Source: Massilia sp. BSC265 (GTDB lineage: Bacteria > Pseudomonadota > Gammaproteobacteria > Burkholderiales > Burkholderiaceae_D). From it: DNA of 64,000 nt. Positions 20,918 to 30,977 of this stretch are shown one piece after another. How positions within the stretch are numbered: position 1 is the first letter of the stretch; each line of letters begins with the position of its first letter. Both the position numbers and the translations under genes were made by a program. The stretch lies in contig NZ_JPXI01000030.1 of NCBI RefSeq assembly GCF_000740675.1, forward strand, positions 1 through 64,000, read 5' to 3'. The notes below the pieces were generated by a model. That model was given only the letters and a program-made list of their open reading frames with translations. It did no database searches and had not been told where the DNA came from.

Positions 20918-22696
20918 ATGGCATCGTTCACGCTCCACGGCATTCCGGTTTCGCGCGGCATCTCGATCGGCCGCGCGCACCTGCTCACGCCGGCCGCGCT
21001 CGACGTCAAGCACTACCTGGTCCCCGAAGAACAGGTCGAGGCGGAGGTCCAGCGCCTGCAGCACGCCATCGCCGAAGTGCACCGCGGCCTGCAGGCCCTG
21101 TGGACCGAACTGCCCAAGGATGCCCCGACCGAACTGGGCGCCTTCATCGACGTGCACGCGCTGATCCTGTCCGACCCGATGATCTCGGAAGCGCCGCTCG
21201 ACATCATCCGCACCCGCCACTACAACGCCGAATGGGCGCTGGTGACCCAGATCGACGAGCTGTCGGCGCAGTTCGACGAGATCGAGGACGAGTACCTGCG
21301 CGAGCGCAAGCACGACATCCAGCAGGTGGCCGAGCGGGTGCTGAAGGTCCTGATGGGCACCGCCCTGGAGATCCCGCCGCCGCTGGCGGGCGAGGACCAG
21401 GCCGCCCCGCAGATGATCGTGGTGGCCCACGACATCTCGCCGGCCGACATGCTGGCCTTCCGCGACCGCGAAGGCGCAACCCGTTCCTTCATCGGTTTCG
21501 TCACCGACGTCGGCGGCCAGAACTCGCACACGGCGATCGTCGCGCGTTCGCTCGACATTCCGGCGGTGGTCGGCATGAGCTCGGCCTCGCGGCTGATCGA
21601 GCAGGACGATTGGGTGATCATCGACGGCGATGCCGGCGTGGTGATCTGCAACCCGAGCCAGCTGGTGCTGGAACAGTACCGGGCGCGCCAGGCCGCGCTG
21701 CTCAAGGCGCGCAAGCGCCTGCTCAAGCTCAAGAAGACCCCGGCGGTGACCAGGGACGGCACCCCGGTCACGCTGCTGGCCAATATCGAGCTGCCGGAAG
21801 ACTGCCCGGCGGCGCTGGAAGCCGGCGCCATGGGCGTCGGCCTGTTCCGCTCGGAGTTCCTGTTCATGGGGCGGTCGCATGGCCTCGGCCACGCGTTGAG
21901 GATCCCGAGCGAGGACGAGCAGTTCGAGCAGTACCGCAAGGCGGTGGTGGCCATGAAGGGGCGCCCGGTGACGATCCGCACCCTCGACGTCGGCGCCGAC
22001 AAGCCGCTCGACCCGACCGAGCACACCGCGCTCAATCCCGCGCTGGGGCTGCGCGCGATCCGCTACTGCCTGGCCGAGCCCCAGCTGTTCCTGACCCAGC
22101 TGCGCGCGATCCTGCGCGCCTCCGCGTATGGAAAAGTGCGCATCCTGATCCCGATGCTGGCGCACGCCTTCGAGATCGACCAGACGCTCTCCATGATCGA
22201 GCAGGCCAAGCTGCAATTGCGCGAAGAGAACGTCAAGTACGATCCGGGCGTGGAAGTCGGCGCCATGATCGAGATTCCGGCCGCCGCGCTGGCGCTGCCG
22301 ATGTTCGTCAAGCGCATGAACTTCCTGTCGATCGGGACCAATGACCTGATCCAGTACACGCTGGCGATCGACCGCGTCGACTACGAAGTGGCGCACCTGT
22401 ACAATCCGCTGCACCCGGCGGTCCTGATGCTGATTGCCCAGACCATCGCCACCGGCCAGAAGGCCGGCCTGGATGTCGCCGTGTGCGGCGAGATGGCGGG
22501 CGACACCAAGCTCACCCGCCTGCTGCTCGGCATGGGCCTGCGTGAATTCTCGATGCATCCGGCCCAGCTGCTGTCGGTGAAGCAGGAAATCCTGAACAGC
22601 GACCTGTCGGCGATCACCACGCGCACGCGCCGCATCCTGCGCTCGATCGAGCCGAACGAGATCGCCGCCGCGGTCGAGCAGCTGCAAACCCTCTGA
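20918..22696 (+). CDS. ptsI: Phosphoenolpyruvate-protein phosphotransferase (enzyme I)
   Basis: A 592-residue enzyme I. It contains the N-terminal HPr-binding domain, the active histidine in GGQNSHTAIVARS, the PEP-binding domain with VGLFRSEFLFMGR and DVGADKPL, and the SIGTNDLIQYTLAIDR segment near the C-terminal end. The start MASFTLHGIPVSRG was chosen by similarity. An in-frame ATG at 20876 overlapping the HPr stop would add 14 residues and cannot be excluded, because TAATG coupling is attractive. Confidence 0.93.
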   Translation: MASFTLHGIPVSRGISIGRAHLLTPAALDVKHYLVPEEQVEAEVQRLQHAIAEVHRGLQALWTELPKDAPTELGAFIDVHALILSDPMISEAPLDIIRTRHYNAEWALVTQIDELSAQFDEIEDEYLRERKHDIQQVAERVLKVLMGTALEIPPPLAGEDQAAPQMIVVAHDISPADMLAFRDREGATRSFIGFVTDVGGQNSHTAIVARSLDIPAVVGMSSASRLIEQDDWVIIDGDAGVVICNPSQLVLEQYRARQAALLKARKRLLKLKKTPAVTRDGTPVTLLANIELPEDCPAALEAGAMGVGLFRSEFLFMGRSHGLGHALRIPSEDEQFEQYRKAVVAMKGRPVTIRTLDVGADKPLDPTEHTALNPALGLRAIRYCLAEPQLFLTQLRAILRASAYGKVRILIPMLAHAFEIDQTLSMIEQAKLQLREENVKYDPGVEVGAMIEIPAAALALPMFVKRMNFLSIGTNDLIQYTLAIDRVDYEVAHLYNPLHPAVLMLIAQTIATGQKAGLDVAVCGEMAGDTKLTRLLLGMGLREFSMHPAQLLSVKQEILNSDLSAITTRTRRILRSIEPNEIAAAVEQLQTL

Positions 22697-22765
22697 TAAC
22701 GCATTGAAGTTTCACCCGGCGCGGCCTCCCGGTCGCGCCCTACAAGAACGACAAGAACACCATCC

Positions 22766-23920
22766 ATGGGATCGATTGGAACAGTCACACCACAGGCGAT
22801 GCACTTCGCCGAGCCGCTGCGCCTGCAAAGCGGCGCCAGCATCGGCGACTACACGCTGATGTATGAAACCTATGGCAGCCTGAACGCCGACAAGTCGAAC
22901 GCCGTCCTGATCTGCCATGCGCTGAACGCCTCGCACCACGTGGCAGGCACTTATGCCGACAAGCCCAAGAGCCAGGGCTGGTGGGACAACATGGTGGGAC
23001 CGGGCAAGCCGGTCGACACCAACCGCTTCTTCGTCATCGGCGTGAACAACCTCGGCTCCTGCTTCGGCTCGACCGGCCCGATGCACACGAATCCCGCCAC
23101 CGGCAAGCCCTATGGCGCGGCCTTTCCGCTGCTGACGGTGGAAGACTGGGTGGCGGCGCAGGCACGCCTGGCCGACCGCCTCGGCATCGACTGCTTCGCG
23201 GCCGTGATGGGCGGCTCGCTGGGCGGCATGCAGGCGCTCTCCTGGAGCATCATGTTTCCGGAACGCCTGCGCCACTGCATCGTGATCGCCTCCACGCCCA
23301 AGCTGTCGGCCCAGAACATCGCCTTCAACGACGTGGCGCGCCAGGCCATCCTGAGCGACCCCGACTACCATGGCGGCGATTTTTATGAACACGGCGTGGT
23401 GCCGAAGAACGGCCTGAAGGTGGCGCGCATGGTCGGCCATATCACCTACCTGTCGAACGACGACATGGCGGAGAAATTCGGCCGCAAGCTGCGCAACGCC
23501 GCCGAGAACGACGACTACAAATTCGATTTCGGCATCGACTTCGAGATCGAATCCTACCTGCGCTACCAGGGCGACAAATTCTCGGAATACTTCGACGCCA
23601 ACACCTACCTCATCATCACCAAGGCGCTCGACTACTTCGACCCCGCGCGTGCCCATGGCGGCGACCTGACCAAGGCGCTCGGCGGCACGCAGGCGCAGTT
23701 CCTGATCGCCTCGTTCACCACCGACTGGCGCTTTTCGCCCGAGCGCAGCCGCGAGATCGTCGAGGCCTTGGTGTCCAACCGGCGCAAGGTGACCTATGCC
23801 GAGATCGACGCCCCGCACGGCCACGATGCCTTCCTGCTGGAAGATCCGCGCTACATGGGCGTAGTGCGCGCTTACTATGATCGCATTGCTCTCGAGCTCG
23901 CCGGCAAGGAGGCAGCATGA
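22766..23920 (+). CDS. metX: Homoserine O-acyltransferase
   Basis: A 384-residue alpha/beta hydrolase-fold enzyme at the first committed step of methionine synthesis. The nucleophile is the Ser of [11 protein letters not shown]; Asp and His fit TTDWRF and HGHDAFLLE. The oxyanion region [12 protein letters not shown] is typical. In Betaproteobacteria many MetX proteins paired with MetW use succinyl-CoA (MetXS), so the acyl donor is uncertain. The stop overlaps the metW start (ATGA). Confidence 0.93.
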   Translation: MGSIGTVTPQAMHFAEPLRLQSGASIGDYTLMYETYGSLNADKSNAVLICHALNASHHVAGTYADKPKSQGWWDNMVGPGKPVDTNRFFVIGVNNLGSCFGSTGPMHTNPATGKPYGAAFPLLTVEDWVAAQARLADRLGIDCFAAVMGGSLGGMQALSWSIMFPERLRHCIVIASTPKLSAQNIAFNDVARQAILSDPDYHGGDFYEHGVVPKNGLKVARMVGHITYLSNDDMAEKFGRKLRNAAENDDYKFDFGIDFEIESYLRYQGDKFSEYFDANTYLIITKALDYFDPARAHGGDLTKALGGTQAQFLIASFTTDWRFSPERSREIVEALVSNRRKVTYAEIDAPHGHDAFLLEDPRYMGVVRAYYDRIALELAGKEAA

Positions 23921-24534
23921 ACCTGAACGACCTGAACGCGCTGCGTCCCGACCTGGCCTTCATTGCGGACTGGGTGCGCCAGGGCGCGCATGTGCTGGAT
24001 GTCGGCTGCGGCGACGGCGCCATGCTGCGCTACCTGGAACTGAGCAAGGGCTGCACCGGCTACGGTGTCGAGATCGCCGACGACAAGGTGCTGGAGAGCA
24101 CCCAGCGCGGCATCAGCGTCATCCAGCACGACATGGAGGAAGGGTTGGACCTGTTCCGCGACAATGCCTTCGACATGGTGCTGTGCCTGTCCTCGCTGCA
24201 GATGATGCAGCATGTCGAGGCGCGCCTGCGCGACATCGTGCGCGTGGGCCAGGAAGCCATCGTCTCGTTCCCGAACTTCGCCTACTGGCCGCACCGGGTA
24301 GCATTGATCCGCGGGCGGATGCCGGTGTCGCGTTCGCTGCCTTACCAATGGTTCGACACGCCGAACGTGCGCTATGCAACCATCCACGACTTCAAGGACC
24401 TGGCCGAGAAATGCGGGCTGGAAGTGCTCGAATACGTCGCCCTGGCCGAAGGAAGGCCGGTGAGCTTCCTGCCGAACCTGCGGGGCAGCCTGGCGGTGTT
24501 TCGTCTGCGCAAGAAATCGGGCGTGGTCGCCTGA
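23917..24534 (+). CDS. metW: Methionine biosynthesis protein MetW
   Basis: A 205-residue class I SAM-methyltransferase-fold protein with the glycine-rich motif [15 protein letters not shown] at about residues 26-40. MetW is needed for or modulates MetX activity in organisms that have the pair; its exact reaction is unclear. The 4-nt overlap with metX indicates translational coupling. Confidence 0.93.
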   Translation: MNLNDLNALRPDLAFIADWVRQGAHVLDVGCGDGAMLRYLELSKGCTGYGVEIADDKVLESTQRGISVIQHDMEEGLDLFRDNAFDMVLCLSSLQMMQHVEARLRDIVRVGQEAIVSFPNFAYWPHRVALIRGRMPVSRSLPYQWFDTPNVRYATIHDFKDLAEKCGLEVLEYVALAEGRPVSFLPNLRGSLAVFRLRKKSGVVA

Positions 24535-24666
24535 TTTCGCCTGGCTTATGTGCGGTGGCGGCTTGAAGAGCCGGCTACGATCCACGATGATCGGCCTCAT
24601 AGTGAGTCTCCACCGAGTTACTTTCTTTGGAGATAGTGCTGCTAAGAACAGCCTATCGGTGACGAA

Positions 24667-25572
24667 ATGAAAAAAATCAAGCATCTGGCGGCCTGCTTTT
24701 CCCTGCTTGCCGCAGTCGGTACGGCGGGCATCGGCGACGCCATCGCGCAGAACGATCGCAACACGACGGTCCAGGATGGGATCGAGGTCAGGCCGCTGTC
24801 GCGCCTGAGCAAACTTATTCCCCCGGAACAGCTCAACGAAGCGGCAGCGCAGCAATACGCGCAGATGATGAGCCAGGCGCAGCAGAAAGGCGTACTGCTG
24901 CCCCAGTCGCACCCGGAAGTGCAGCGCCTGCGCGCCATCGCCAAGCGCATCATTCCGCACACCACGCGCTGGAACCAGGATGCGACCCAATGGCAATGGC
25001 AGGTCAACCTCATCGACTCGAAGGACGTGAACGCCTTCTGCATGCCGGGCGGCCGGATCGGCTTCTTCACCGGCATCCTGACCTCGCTGAAGCTGACCGA
25101 CGACGAGGTGGCGGCCGTGATGGGCCACGAGATCGCCCATGCGCTGCGCGAGCACAGCCGCGAGAAGATGGCCAAGCAGGGCCTGACCAATCTCGGCGCG
25201 CGTGTCGGCGGCGCCCTGATCTCGGGCATCTTCGGCATCGATCCGAACATCACCGGCACCGTGGCCAGCTATGGTGCCCAGTTCGCCGGCCTGAAGTTCT
25301 CGCGCGACGACGAGCGCGAGGCCGACCTGGTCGGGCTGGACATCTCCTCCCGCGCCGGCTATGACCCGCGTGCCGGCATCGCCCTGTGGCGCAAGATGGC
25401 GGCCCTGAACCAGCGCGCCCCGATCGAGCTGCTTTCGACCCACCCGGGCGGCGAGACCCGCATCAGGGACATGCAGGCGCACATGGACGTGCTGCTGCCC
25501 TTGTATGCGCGCAGCAAGGGCACCACCGTCAACAAGCTGCCGCCCTACCAGACCAATGTCGCCCTGCGTTGA
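24667..25572 (+). CDS. M48 family zinc metallopeptidase
   Basis: A 301-residue protease with a signal peptide (roughly residues 1-28, cut after AIA), so periplasmic. The zinc motif HEIAH is in MGHEIAHALREHSRE and the third ligand Glu in DDEREADLVGLD. No membrane helices follow, which fits the BepA/LoiP-like periplasmic branch that works on outer-membrane protein quality. No TPR region is present, so it is nearer the short LoiP form. Confidence 0.88.
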   Translation: MKKIKHLAACFSLLAAVGTAGIGDAIAQNDRNTTVQDGIEVRPLSRLSKLIPPEQLNEAAAQQYAQMMSQAQQKGVLLPQSHPEVQRLRAIAKRIIPHTTRWNQDATQWQWQVNLIDSKDVNAFCMPGGRIGFFTGILTSLKLTDDEVAAVMGHEIAHALREHSREKMAKQGLTNLGARVGGALISGIFGIDPNITGTVASYGAQFAGLKFSRDDEREADLVGLDISSRAGYDPRAGIALWRKMAALNQRAPIELLSTHPGGETRIRDMQAHMDVLLPLYARSKGTTVNKLPPYQTNVALR

Positions 25573-25584
25573 TGAGCGGGGTTG

Positions 25585-26535
25585 ATGGCTAGGACCAGGA
25601 AGGGCCACCAGGCCGAAGCCAACGCCCATGTTCCGCTGCCGACCCGCGACGGTGTCGCGCCCAGCTACCTGTGGCTGACCGAGACCCGCGCCGGCGGCAT
25701 GCTGCGCTTCCTCGCCGAACGCTTTCCCGACGTGCCGGAATCCGCCTGGGCGCGCCGTCTGGCGCGCGGCGAGATCGTCGACGCGAAGGGCGTGGCCCTG
25801 GGCGCCGACAGCCACGTGCGCCAGGGCATGCGCATCTGGTACTACCGCGAGCTGGAAGAGCCCGAAACCCCGATCCCGTTCCAGGAACAGGTGCTGTACC
25901 AGGACGAGCACCTGCTCGTGGCCGACAAGCCGCACTTCCTGCCGACCATCCCGACCGGCCGCTTCCTGCACGAGACCCTCCTGGTGCGCCTCAAGAAGCG
26001 CTTCGGGTTGCCGCACCTGGTGCCGATCCACCGGCTCGACCGCGAGACCGCGGGCGTGGTGATCTTCTCGCACAATCCGGAGTCGCGCGGAGCCTACCAG
26101 TCGATGTTCCAGAAACGCGTGGTGAGGAAGGTTTACGAGGCGCTGGCGCGCCCGCTCGAGGGCAGCCCGCTCGTGGGCCGGGACTTTCCCTTCACCTACC
26201 GCAGCCGCATGCAGGATGCGGAGCAGTTCTTCGTCAGCGCGGAAGTGCCGGGCGAGCCGAATTCCGAGACCCTGATCGAGTTGATCGAGCAGCGCGGCGA
26301 GGTGGCGCATTACCGGCTGCACCCGCATACGGGCCGCAAGCACCAGCTGCGCCTGCACCTGTCCGCGCTCGGCGCGCCGATCCTGAACGACGCCTTTTAT
26401 CCGGTGGCGCTGCCGTGCAAGGGCGACGACTTCAGCGCGCCGCTGCAGCTGCTGGCGCGCTCGATCGCTTTCGAGGATCCGCTCAGCGGCGAGCCGCGCC
26501 GCTTCGAAAGCGGCTTCCGGCTCGACTGGCCCTGA
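25585..26535 (+). CDS. RluA family RNA pseudouridine synthase
   Basis: A 316-residue pseudouridine synthase. The catalytic Asp is in HRLDRETAGVV, followed by the family motifs KVYEAL and HPHTGRKHQLRLHLSALGAPI. An N-terminal region of about 90 residues may hold a divergent S4-like domain. The TTG one codon earlier could also serve as start. It is convergent with the giant repeat protein gene, only 6 bp away, with no hairpin between. The RNA target cannot be told. Confidence 0.87.
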   Translation: MARTRKGHQAEANAHVPLPTRDGVAPSYLWLTETRAGGMLRFLAERFPDVPESAWARRLARGEIVDAKGVALGADSHVRQGMRIWYYRELEEPETPIPFQEQVLYQDEHLLVADKPHFLPTIPTGRFLHETLLVRLKKRFGLPHLVPIHRLDRETAGVVIFSHNPESRGAYQSMFQKRVVRKVYEALARPLEGSPLVGRDFPFTYRSRMQDAEQFFVSAEVPGEPNSETLIELIEQRGEVAHYRLHPHTGRKHQLRLHLSALGAPILNDAFYPVALPCKGDDFSAPLQLLARSIAFEDPLSGEPRRFESGFRLDWP

Positions 26536-26541
26536 ATCGGG

Positions 26542-29500
26542 TCAGAAGATCGAGAATTCCCATTCCGGCACCCCAATGACGGCGGCGTTGCCCGCGAGGT
26601 CGGTCACGGTGTTGCTCTCCCATTGCATCCGCAGCAGCCCGGTGAGCGAGATGTTGAAGCTCAGCACATTGCCTCCAGTGATCTCCCAACCATTGCCACC
26701 GTTTCCTGCGTCGTAGACTTCGGAACTGCTGGTGCCTTGTAGTTCGAACCGGCCGCTCGGGTGGAAGCGGATTGCTTCGTTGAAGCTCAGGTCGAAGCGG
26801 CGGCCGATCAGGCTGCCGTTAAGGATGGTCAGCGACGGGCCCACGGTGTCGATGGTCACGCTCAGCGGATCCGAATCGGGCCCCTGGTTCCCGGCCAGGT
26901 CGAACTGGCGCACGCGTACCTGGTGGACGCCGTTCGCCAGCGCGCTGCTGGTGATCGACCAGTTGCCGGTGGCGTCCACGCTAACGCGGCCGACCTCGCT
27001 GTTCCCCACGACCAGGGCGACCTGGCCGCCCACTGTCGCGCCGCTGCCGGTGAAAGTCGGTGTGGTGGCGTTGGTAATGTTGTCGATGGTCGAACTGCCA
27101 GTGTCGCTGGCCTCGGCCAGGTCCGGCGCGGCGAGCTTGGCCGGTGCTGTGGTATCGATCTGCAGGTTGAACGATTCCGAATAGCCGCTCTTGTTGCCCG
27201 CGACGTCGAACTGTTTCAGGCCGACGCTGTGATAGCCCTCGCCGAGGACGGTACTGGTGATCGTCCAGTTACCCAAGGCGTCCGTGACCGTCTCGCCCAC
27301 TTTGCGTTCGTCCACGAACAGCGCCACGACGCTGTTGGCCATGGCGCCGCTGCCGATGAAGGTCGGGGTCGTGTCGTTGGTGATGCCGTCGCTGCTCGAG
27401 GCGCCGGTGTCGCTCGCGGTCGCCAGCAGCGGCTTGGGCGGCGCGCTGGCCGGGCCGGTGAGGTCGACCACGAAGCGGACCGGGGGCGATTCGGCGCCGA
27501 GGTTGCCAGCCACGTCGACCTGGCGCACCGTGAAAGTGTGCTCGCCTTCCGCCAGCGGCGAGCTCACATAGGCAATCCAGTTGCCGGTCCCGTCGCTGTA
27601 GCCGCTGCCGCGTTCGGCCGAACCGGCGAAGATCTTGACCTGCGTGTACGGTTCCGCACCGCTGCCGCGCAGGACGGCGTAGCGCTCGTTCGTGATGCCG
27701 TCGCTGTCCGAGATGCCGGTGTCGCTGTCGAGGATGGCATTGGGCAGGGCGCCGGGCCCCTTGGTATCGATCGTCAGCTCCAGTGGCGACGATGCGGCGC
27801 TGACGTTGCCGGCGCGGTCGACCTGCTTCACCGTGATGCCGTGTTTACCGTCTGACAGCGGCGTCGTCGCGCCAAGGGTCGCGAACCACAGGCCGTCGGC
27901 ATCGGCATCGGCCGTCCCCAGCAGGGTCGTGCCTTCGTAGAGCTGGACCCTGGCATAGGCTTCGACGATGCCGGACAGCGTGGGCGAGTTGTCGCTGGTG
28001 ACGCGATCGCCGTAGTTGCCCGTATCGCTTTCGAGTGTCAGCGCCGGAACGGTGGGAGCCACCGGCGCAACGGTATCGATCGTCAGCGTCAGCGGCGCGG
28101 AAGCGGCGCTGCGGTTGCCGCCGCCGTCCACCTGCCTGACCGTGATATCGCGCACGCCGTCCGCCAGAGCCGTCGCGCTGCCAAGTAGCGCGCTCCAGGC
28201 GCCGTCGCCATTCGCAGTGGTGGTGCCGAGCAGGACGCTGCCTGCGTAGATCTCGACCGTGGCATGGGCCAGGGCCATGCCGGACAGGGTCGGCGAATTG
28301 TCGTTGGTGATCGCGTCACCCAGCATGCCCGAGTCGCTGGCCGGGGCCAGCACCGGTGCGGCCGGCGCCGCCGGTGCGGTCGGCCCGCCCGTCGTGCCGC
28401 CGTTGATCGTCAGCGCCAGGGCAGGCGAGGCGTCGCTCCTGTTGCCGGCGCGGTCCACCTGCCTGACCGTGATGTTGTGCAGGCCATCCGCCAGCGGCGT
28501 GCCCGATCCGACGGTCGCGCTCCAGGCGCCGGAAGCATTCGCGGTGGCGCTGCCGAGCAGGGTGCTGCCTTCGTAGATCTCGACCGTGGCATGGGCTTCC
28601 GCAGTGCCGGACAAGGTGGGCGTATTGTCGCTGGTGCTGCCGTCCCCCGGCGTGCCGGAATCGCTGCCGGCATCCAGCAGCGGCGCCGCCGGCGCGACCG
28701 GAATCGCGGTGTCGATCGTCAGCGTCAGCGCGCTGGAAGCGGGGCTCTTGTTGCCGGCGCGGTCCTGCTGGACGACGGTGAGCGCGTGCACGCCGTTCTC
28801 GAGTGGGAAGATCGACCCGATGCTCCACACGCCGGCGGCGTCGGCGGTGGTGCTGCCGAGCCAGGCCGTGCCCTTGTAGATGCTGATGCGCGCATGGGCT
28901 TCGCCTTTCCCGTGCAGGGCGGGGGAGGCGTCGTTGGTGATGTTGTCGCCCAGCGTGCCGGAATCGCTTGCCGCAGCCAGGGTGGCGGCGGTCGGGGCCG
29001 TGGGGGCGACGGTATCGACCACGAGGTCGATCTTGCCTCCATAGCCGCTGCCGTTGTAGATGCCGTCGCTGAAGTCGATATGGGCCGCGTCCAGCAGCTT
29101 GCCCGACAGGTCGGCCACCCTGCCCGCCAGGAGCGAGGTGTCGGCAATGCGCAGGCTGGCGATGTCGTCGCCGGCTTCCACCTTGTAGGTGAACAGCATC
29201 TCGCTGCCGTACGCGCCCTCGAACACGGCCCGCTTGCCGTTGCTGAGGATGAGCGAAGGCGCGGTGTCGCCCGCCACGTCCACATGTTCGCTGAAGCTGA
29301 CGTAGAACTGGATCTCTTCTCCGGCACGGTAGTAGGCGTCGGAGCCGTACACGGTCACGCGGTCGGCGCTGGGCGCGAAACCGTCGTCGGTATGGAAGTA
29401 GATCTCGTACTCGCCGAAGGGATTGCCGGCGATGTCGGCCAGCGTGCGCGGCAGGACGATGTTGTAGCCGGTGTCGAGCATGAGCTGGTGCACCGCTGCC

Positions 29501-30774
29501 GGAATGCGCAGGGTGAGGCCGTCCTCCGACAGCCAGCCGGTGTCGAAGGGGATGCGGCGGTGGCCGTCGCCGATCCAGATCGTCAGCACGTCTTCCTTGT
29601 AGTCGGGGTCGCTGCTTTCAAGATCGGCGAACCAGTACACGGCTTCGGTGAAGGTAATCACCAGGTCGGCATCGAGGTCGATGGCAACGTCGCCGACGGG
29701 TGCGCTGTCCACGCCGGGCGCATCGGTGTCCACCGTGATGATGCGTGTCGCCGTCGGGCTGGCATGGCCATTGCCGATGACGCGTGCCTCGATCTTGTTG
29801 GGTCCGTCACGGAAAAGATGGGGCGGCTCGTCCCCGGCGCGCTCGCTCTCGCTGTCGTAGCGCCAGGTGGTGACCCCGCCTTTGGTGGCAAAGCTGATCT
29901 TCGATGGGTTGACCGTGCGGCCGTTGATGACCAGTTCCAGGTGCTCGCCTTCGTCGATGGTGCCGACCAGGGTGCCGGAAACGACCTGGCGAGGGTCGTT
30001 GGTGATGCCGTCGCTCGCGCTGGCGCCGTTGTCATGGATAAGCAGGATCTGGGCGCCGACATGGGAGTCGACCAGCGTGTCGACCGCATAGGGCGAGGAT
30101 GCGACAGTGCCGCTGTGCGGCAGCGTGTCGCGCGGCTGCACGCCGGCCAGGTTCAGGCGCACGACATTGGCCGCGGAATCGACGCTGTCGTCCTGCACCA
30201 GGCGGAAGCGCCAGGTCAGGCCGTCCGTGCTGCGCGATACGTATTCCACCCGCGCATGTTCGGCGTCGAAGACGGAGAGGGGAACTTCATTGACCGCATG
30301 TGAAAAGCGCACGACCATCTCGAGCGGCGCGCCGGCCTTCAACACGCCGTCCGCAATCGACACCGTCGCGCTCAAGGCCAGGACCGGCTCGCCCACCGGC
30401 ATGGTGAAGGCGGCGCTGCCCGGCACCGTGATGGCCCCTAGCGCCTTCCCGCCGCTGAGCAGCGTGCCCGCAGCCATATAGACGTTCAGGGTGGCGCCCG
30501 CCGGCAGGCCGGCCGCGTTGAAGCTCACGTGGGTGCCGCTGACGCTGACCTGGTCGAGCGGAATCTCTTTCGTGAACGTAGCGCCCACCACACGCAGCTT
30601 GGGCTCGCCGCTGACGCGGTCGATCACGGTCTGCACGGCCCCGTCGGTGACGAAGATCGAGCCGCTGCCCTTGCCCATCGTCGTCGCGAAATTCAGGTCG
30701 ATCCGGGTCACCCCGTCGACTGTCCGTGCTGTGGTGGTCGGGAAGGTGGAGGAAGTAGTTGTGGTCGTGGACAT
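26542..30774 (-). CDS. Giant Ig-like repeat protein, probable surface adhesin
   Basis: About 1410 residues from the ATG giving MSTTTTTSSTF; an upstream ATG at 30897 adds 41 residues but has no better ribosome site. The N-terminal 580 residues hold bacterial Ig-like/SwmB-type modules (RIDLNFATTMGKGSG, ITFTEAV, FYVSFSEHVDV). Residues about 584-1305 are seven repeats of about 103 residues with the pattern ASDSGTLGDNITN, ATVEIYEGS, ITVRQVDRAGN. The C-terminal part begins DTVGPSLTILNG. No clear signal peptide, no LPXTG and no RTX nonapeptides are visible. A secreted or surface Bap-like role is likely; the export route is unknown. Confidence 0.8.
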   Translation of the reverse strand: MSTTTTTSSTFPTTTARTVDGVTRIDLNFATTMGKGSGSIFVTDGAVQTVIDRVSGEPKLRVVGATFTKEIPLDQVSVSGTHVSFNAAGLPAGATLNVYMAAGTLLSGGKALGAITVPGSAAFTMPVGEPVLALSATVSIADGVLKAGAPLEMVVRFSHAVNEVPLSVFDAEHARVEYVSRSTDGLTWRFRLVQDDSVDSAANVVRLNLAGVQPRDTLPHSGTVASSPYAVDTLVDSHVGAQILLIHDNGASASDGITNDPRQVVSGTLVGTIDEGEHLELVINGRTVNPSKISFATKGGVTTWRYDSESERAGDEPPHLFRDGPNKIEARVIGNGHASPTATRIITVDTDAPGVDSAPVGDVAIDLDADLVITFTEAVYWFADLESSDPDYKEDVLTIWIGDGHRRIPFDTGWLSEDGLTLRIPAAVHQLMLDTGYNIVLPRTLADIAGNPFGEYEIYFHTDDGFAPSADRVTVYGSDAYYRAGEEIQFYVSFSEHVDVAGDTAPSLILSNGKRAVFEGAYGSEMLFTYKVEAGDDIASLRIADTSLLAGRVADLSGKLLDAAHIDFSDGIYNGSGYGGKIDLVVDTVAPTAPTAATLAAASDSGTLGDNITNDASPALHGKGEAHARISIYKGTAWLGSTTADAAGVWSIGSIFPLENGVHALTVVQQDRAGNKSPASSALTLTIDTAIPVAPAAPLLDAGSDSGTPGDGSTSDNTPTLSGTAEAHATVEIYEGSTLLGSATANASGAWSATVGSGTPLADGLHNITVRQVDRAGNRSDASPALALTINGGTTGGPTAPAAPAAPVLAPASDSGMLGDAITNDNSPTLSGMALAHATVEIYAGSVLLGTTTANGDGAWSALLGSATALADGVRDITVRQVDGGGNRSAASAPLTLTIDTVAPVAPTVPALTLESDTGNYGDRVTSDNSPTLSGIVEAYARVQLYEGTTLLGTADADADGLWFATLGATTPLSDGKHGITVKQVDRAGNVSAASSPLELTIDTKGPGALPNAILDSDTGISDSDGITNERYAVLRGSGAEPYTQVKIFAGSAERGSGYSDGTGNWIAYVSSPLAEGEHTFTVRQVDVAGNLGAESPPVRFVVDLTGPASAPPKPLLATASDTGASSSDGITNDTTPTFIGSGAMANSVVALFVDERKVGETVTDALGNWTITSTVLGEGYHSVGLKQFDVAGNKSGYSESFNLQIDTTAPAKLAAPDLAEASDTGSSTIDNITNATTPTFTGSGATVGGQVALVVGNSEVGRVSVDATGNWSITSSALANGVHQVRVRQFDLAGNQGPDSDPLSVTIDTVGPSLTILNGSLIGRRFDLSFNEAIRFHPSGRFELQGTSSSEVYDAGNGGNGWEITGGNVLSFNISLTGLLRMQWESNTVTDLAGNAAVIGVPEWEFSIF
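26860..29022 (-). repeat. Seven tandem Ig-like coding repeats of about 310 bp
   Basis: Within the giant gene seven units start around 29022, 28720, 28400, 28080, 27770, 27470 and 27165 (minus strand). Units 2, 3 and 4 are closest at DNA level and units 5-7 form a second subtype with SDGITN. Such arrays commonly vary in copy number between strains. Confidence 0.8.
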
Positions 30775-30938
30775 GGCCTGCGCGTATTGTTGTTCCGTCA
30801 ATGGAACATTCTGGTCTGAAAGTTGCCACGCGGATAGTATCAACAAACAGACATGCCATTTCGCTAAAGCAGCCGAAATAATGCTTTTTCGCATCATTTC
30901 GACAGCGAATCCCCCCGGAATGGGGGCAGGCGCAGGTC

Positions 30939-30967
30939 AGGATTTAGAAGCTGAGCTTCTAAATCCT
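30939..30967. repeat. Perfect 13-bp inverted repeat upstream of the Ig-repeat gene
   Basis: aggatttagaagc-tga-gcttctaaatcct is a perfect 13-bp stem with a 3-nt loop. It lies 10 bp beyond the exonuclease III stop and 165 bp before the Ig-repeat gene start. It has no T-run on either side, so it is not a standard intrinsic terminator. A second weaker C6/G5 hairpin is at about 30911-30926. Confidence 0.6.
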
Positions 30968-30977
30968 AGATGAAGTA

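Noticed and set aside
22697..22765. Possible SAM or SAH riboswitch before metX
   Set aside because: Only 69 nt with one short GC-rich hairpin; no known riboswitch core could be recognised.
26860..29022. Regular repeats considered as a CRISPR array or satellite
   Set aside because: Units are about 310 bp, in frame and encode Ig-like domains; no short direct repeats with unique spacers.
30939..30967. The 13-bp palindrome as intrinsic terminator of exonuclease III
   Set aside because: No T-run follows on either strand; kept as an inverted repeat.
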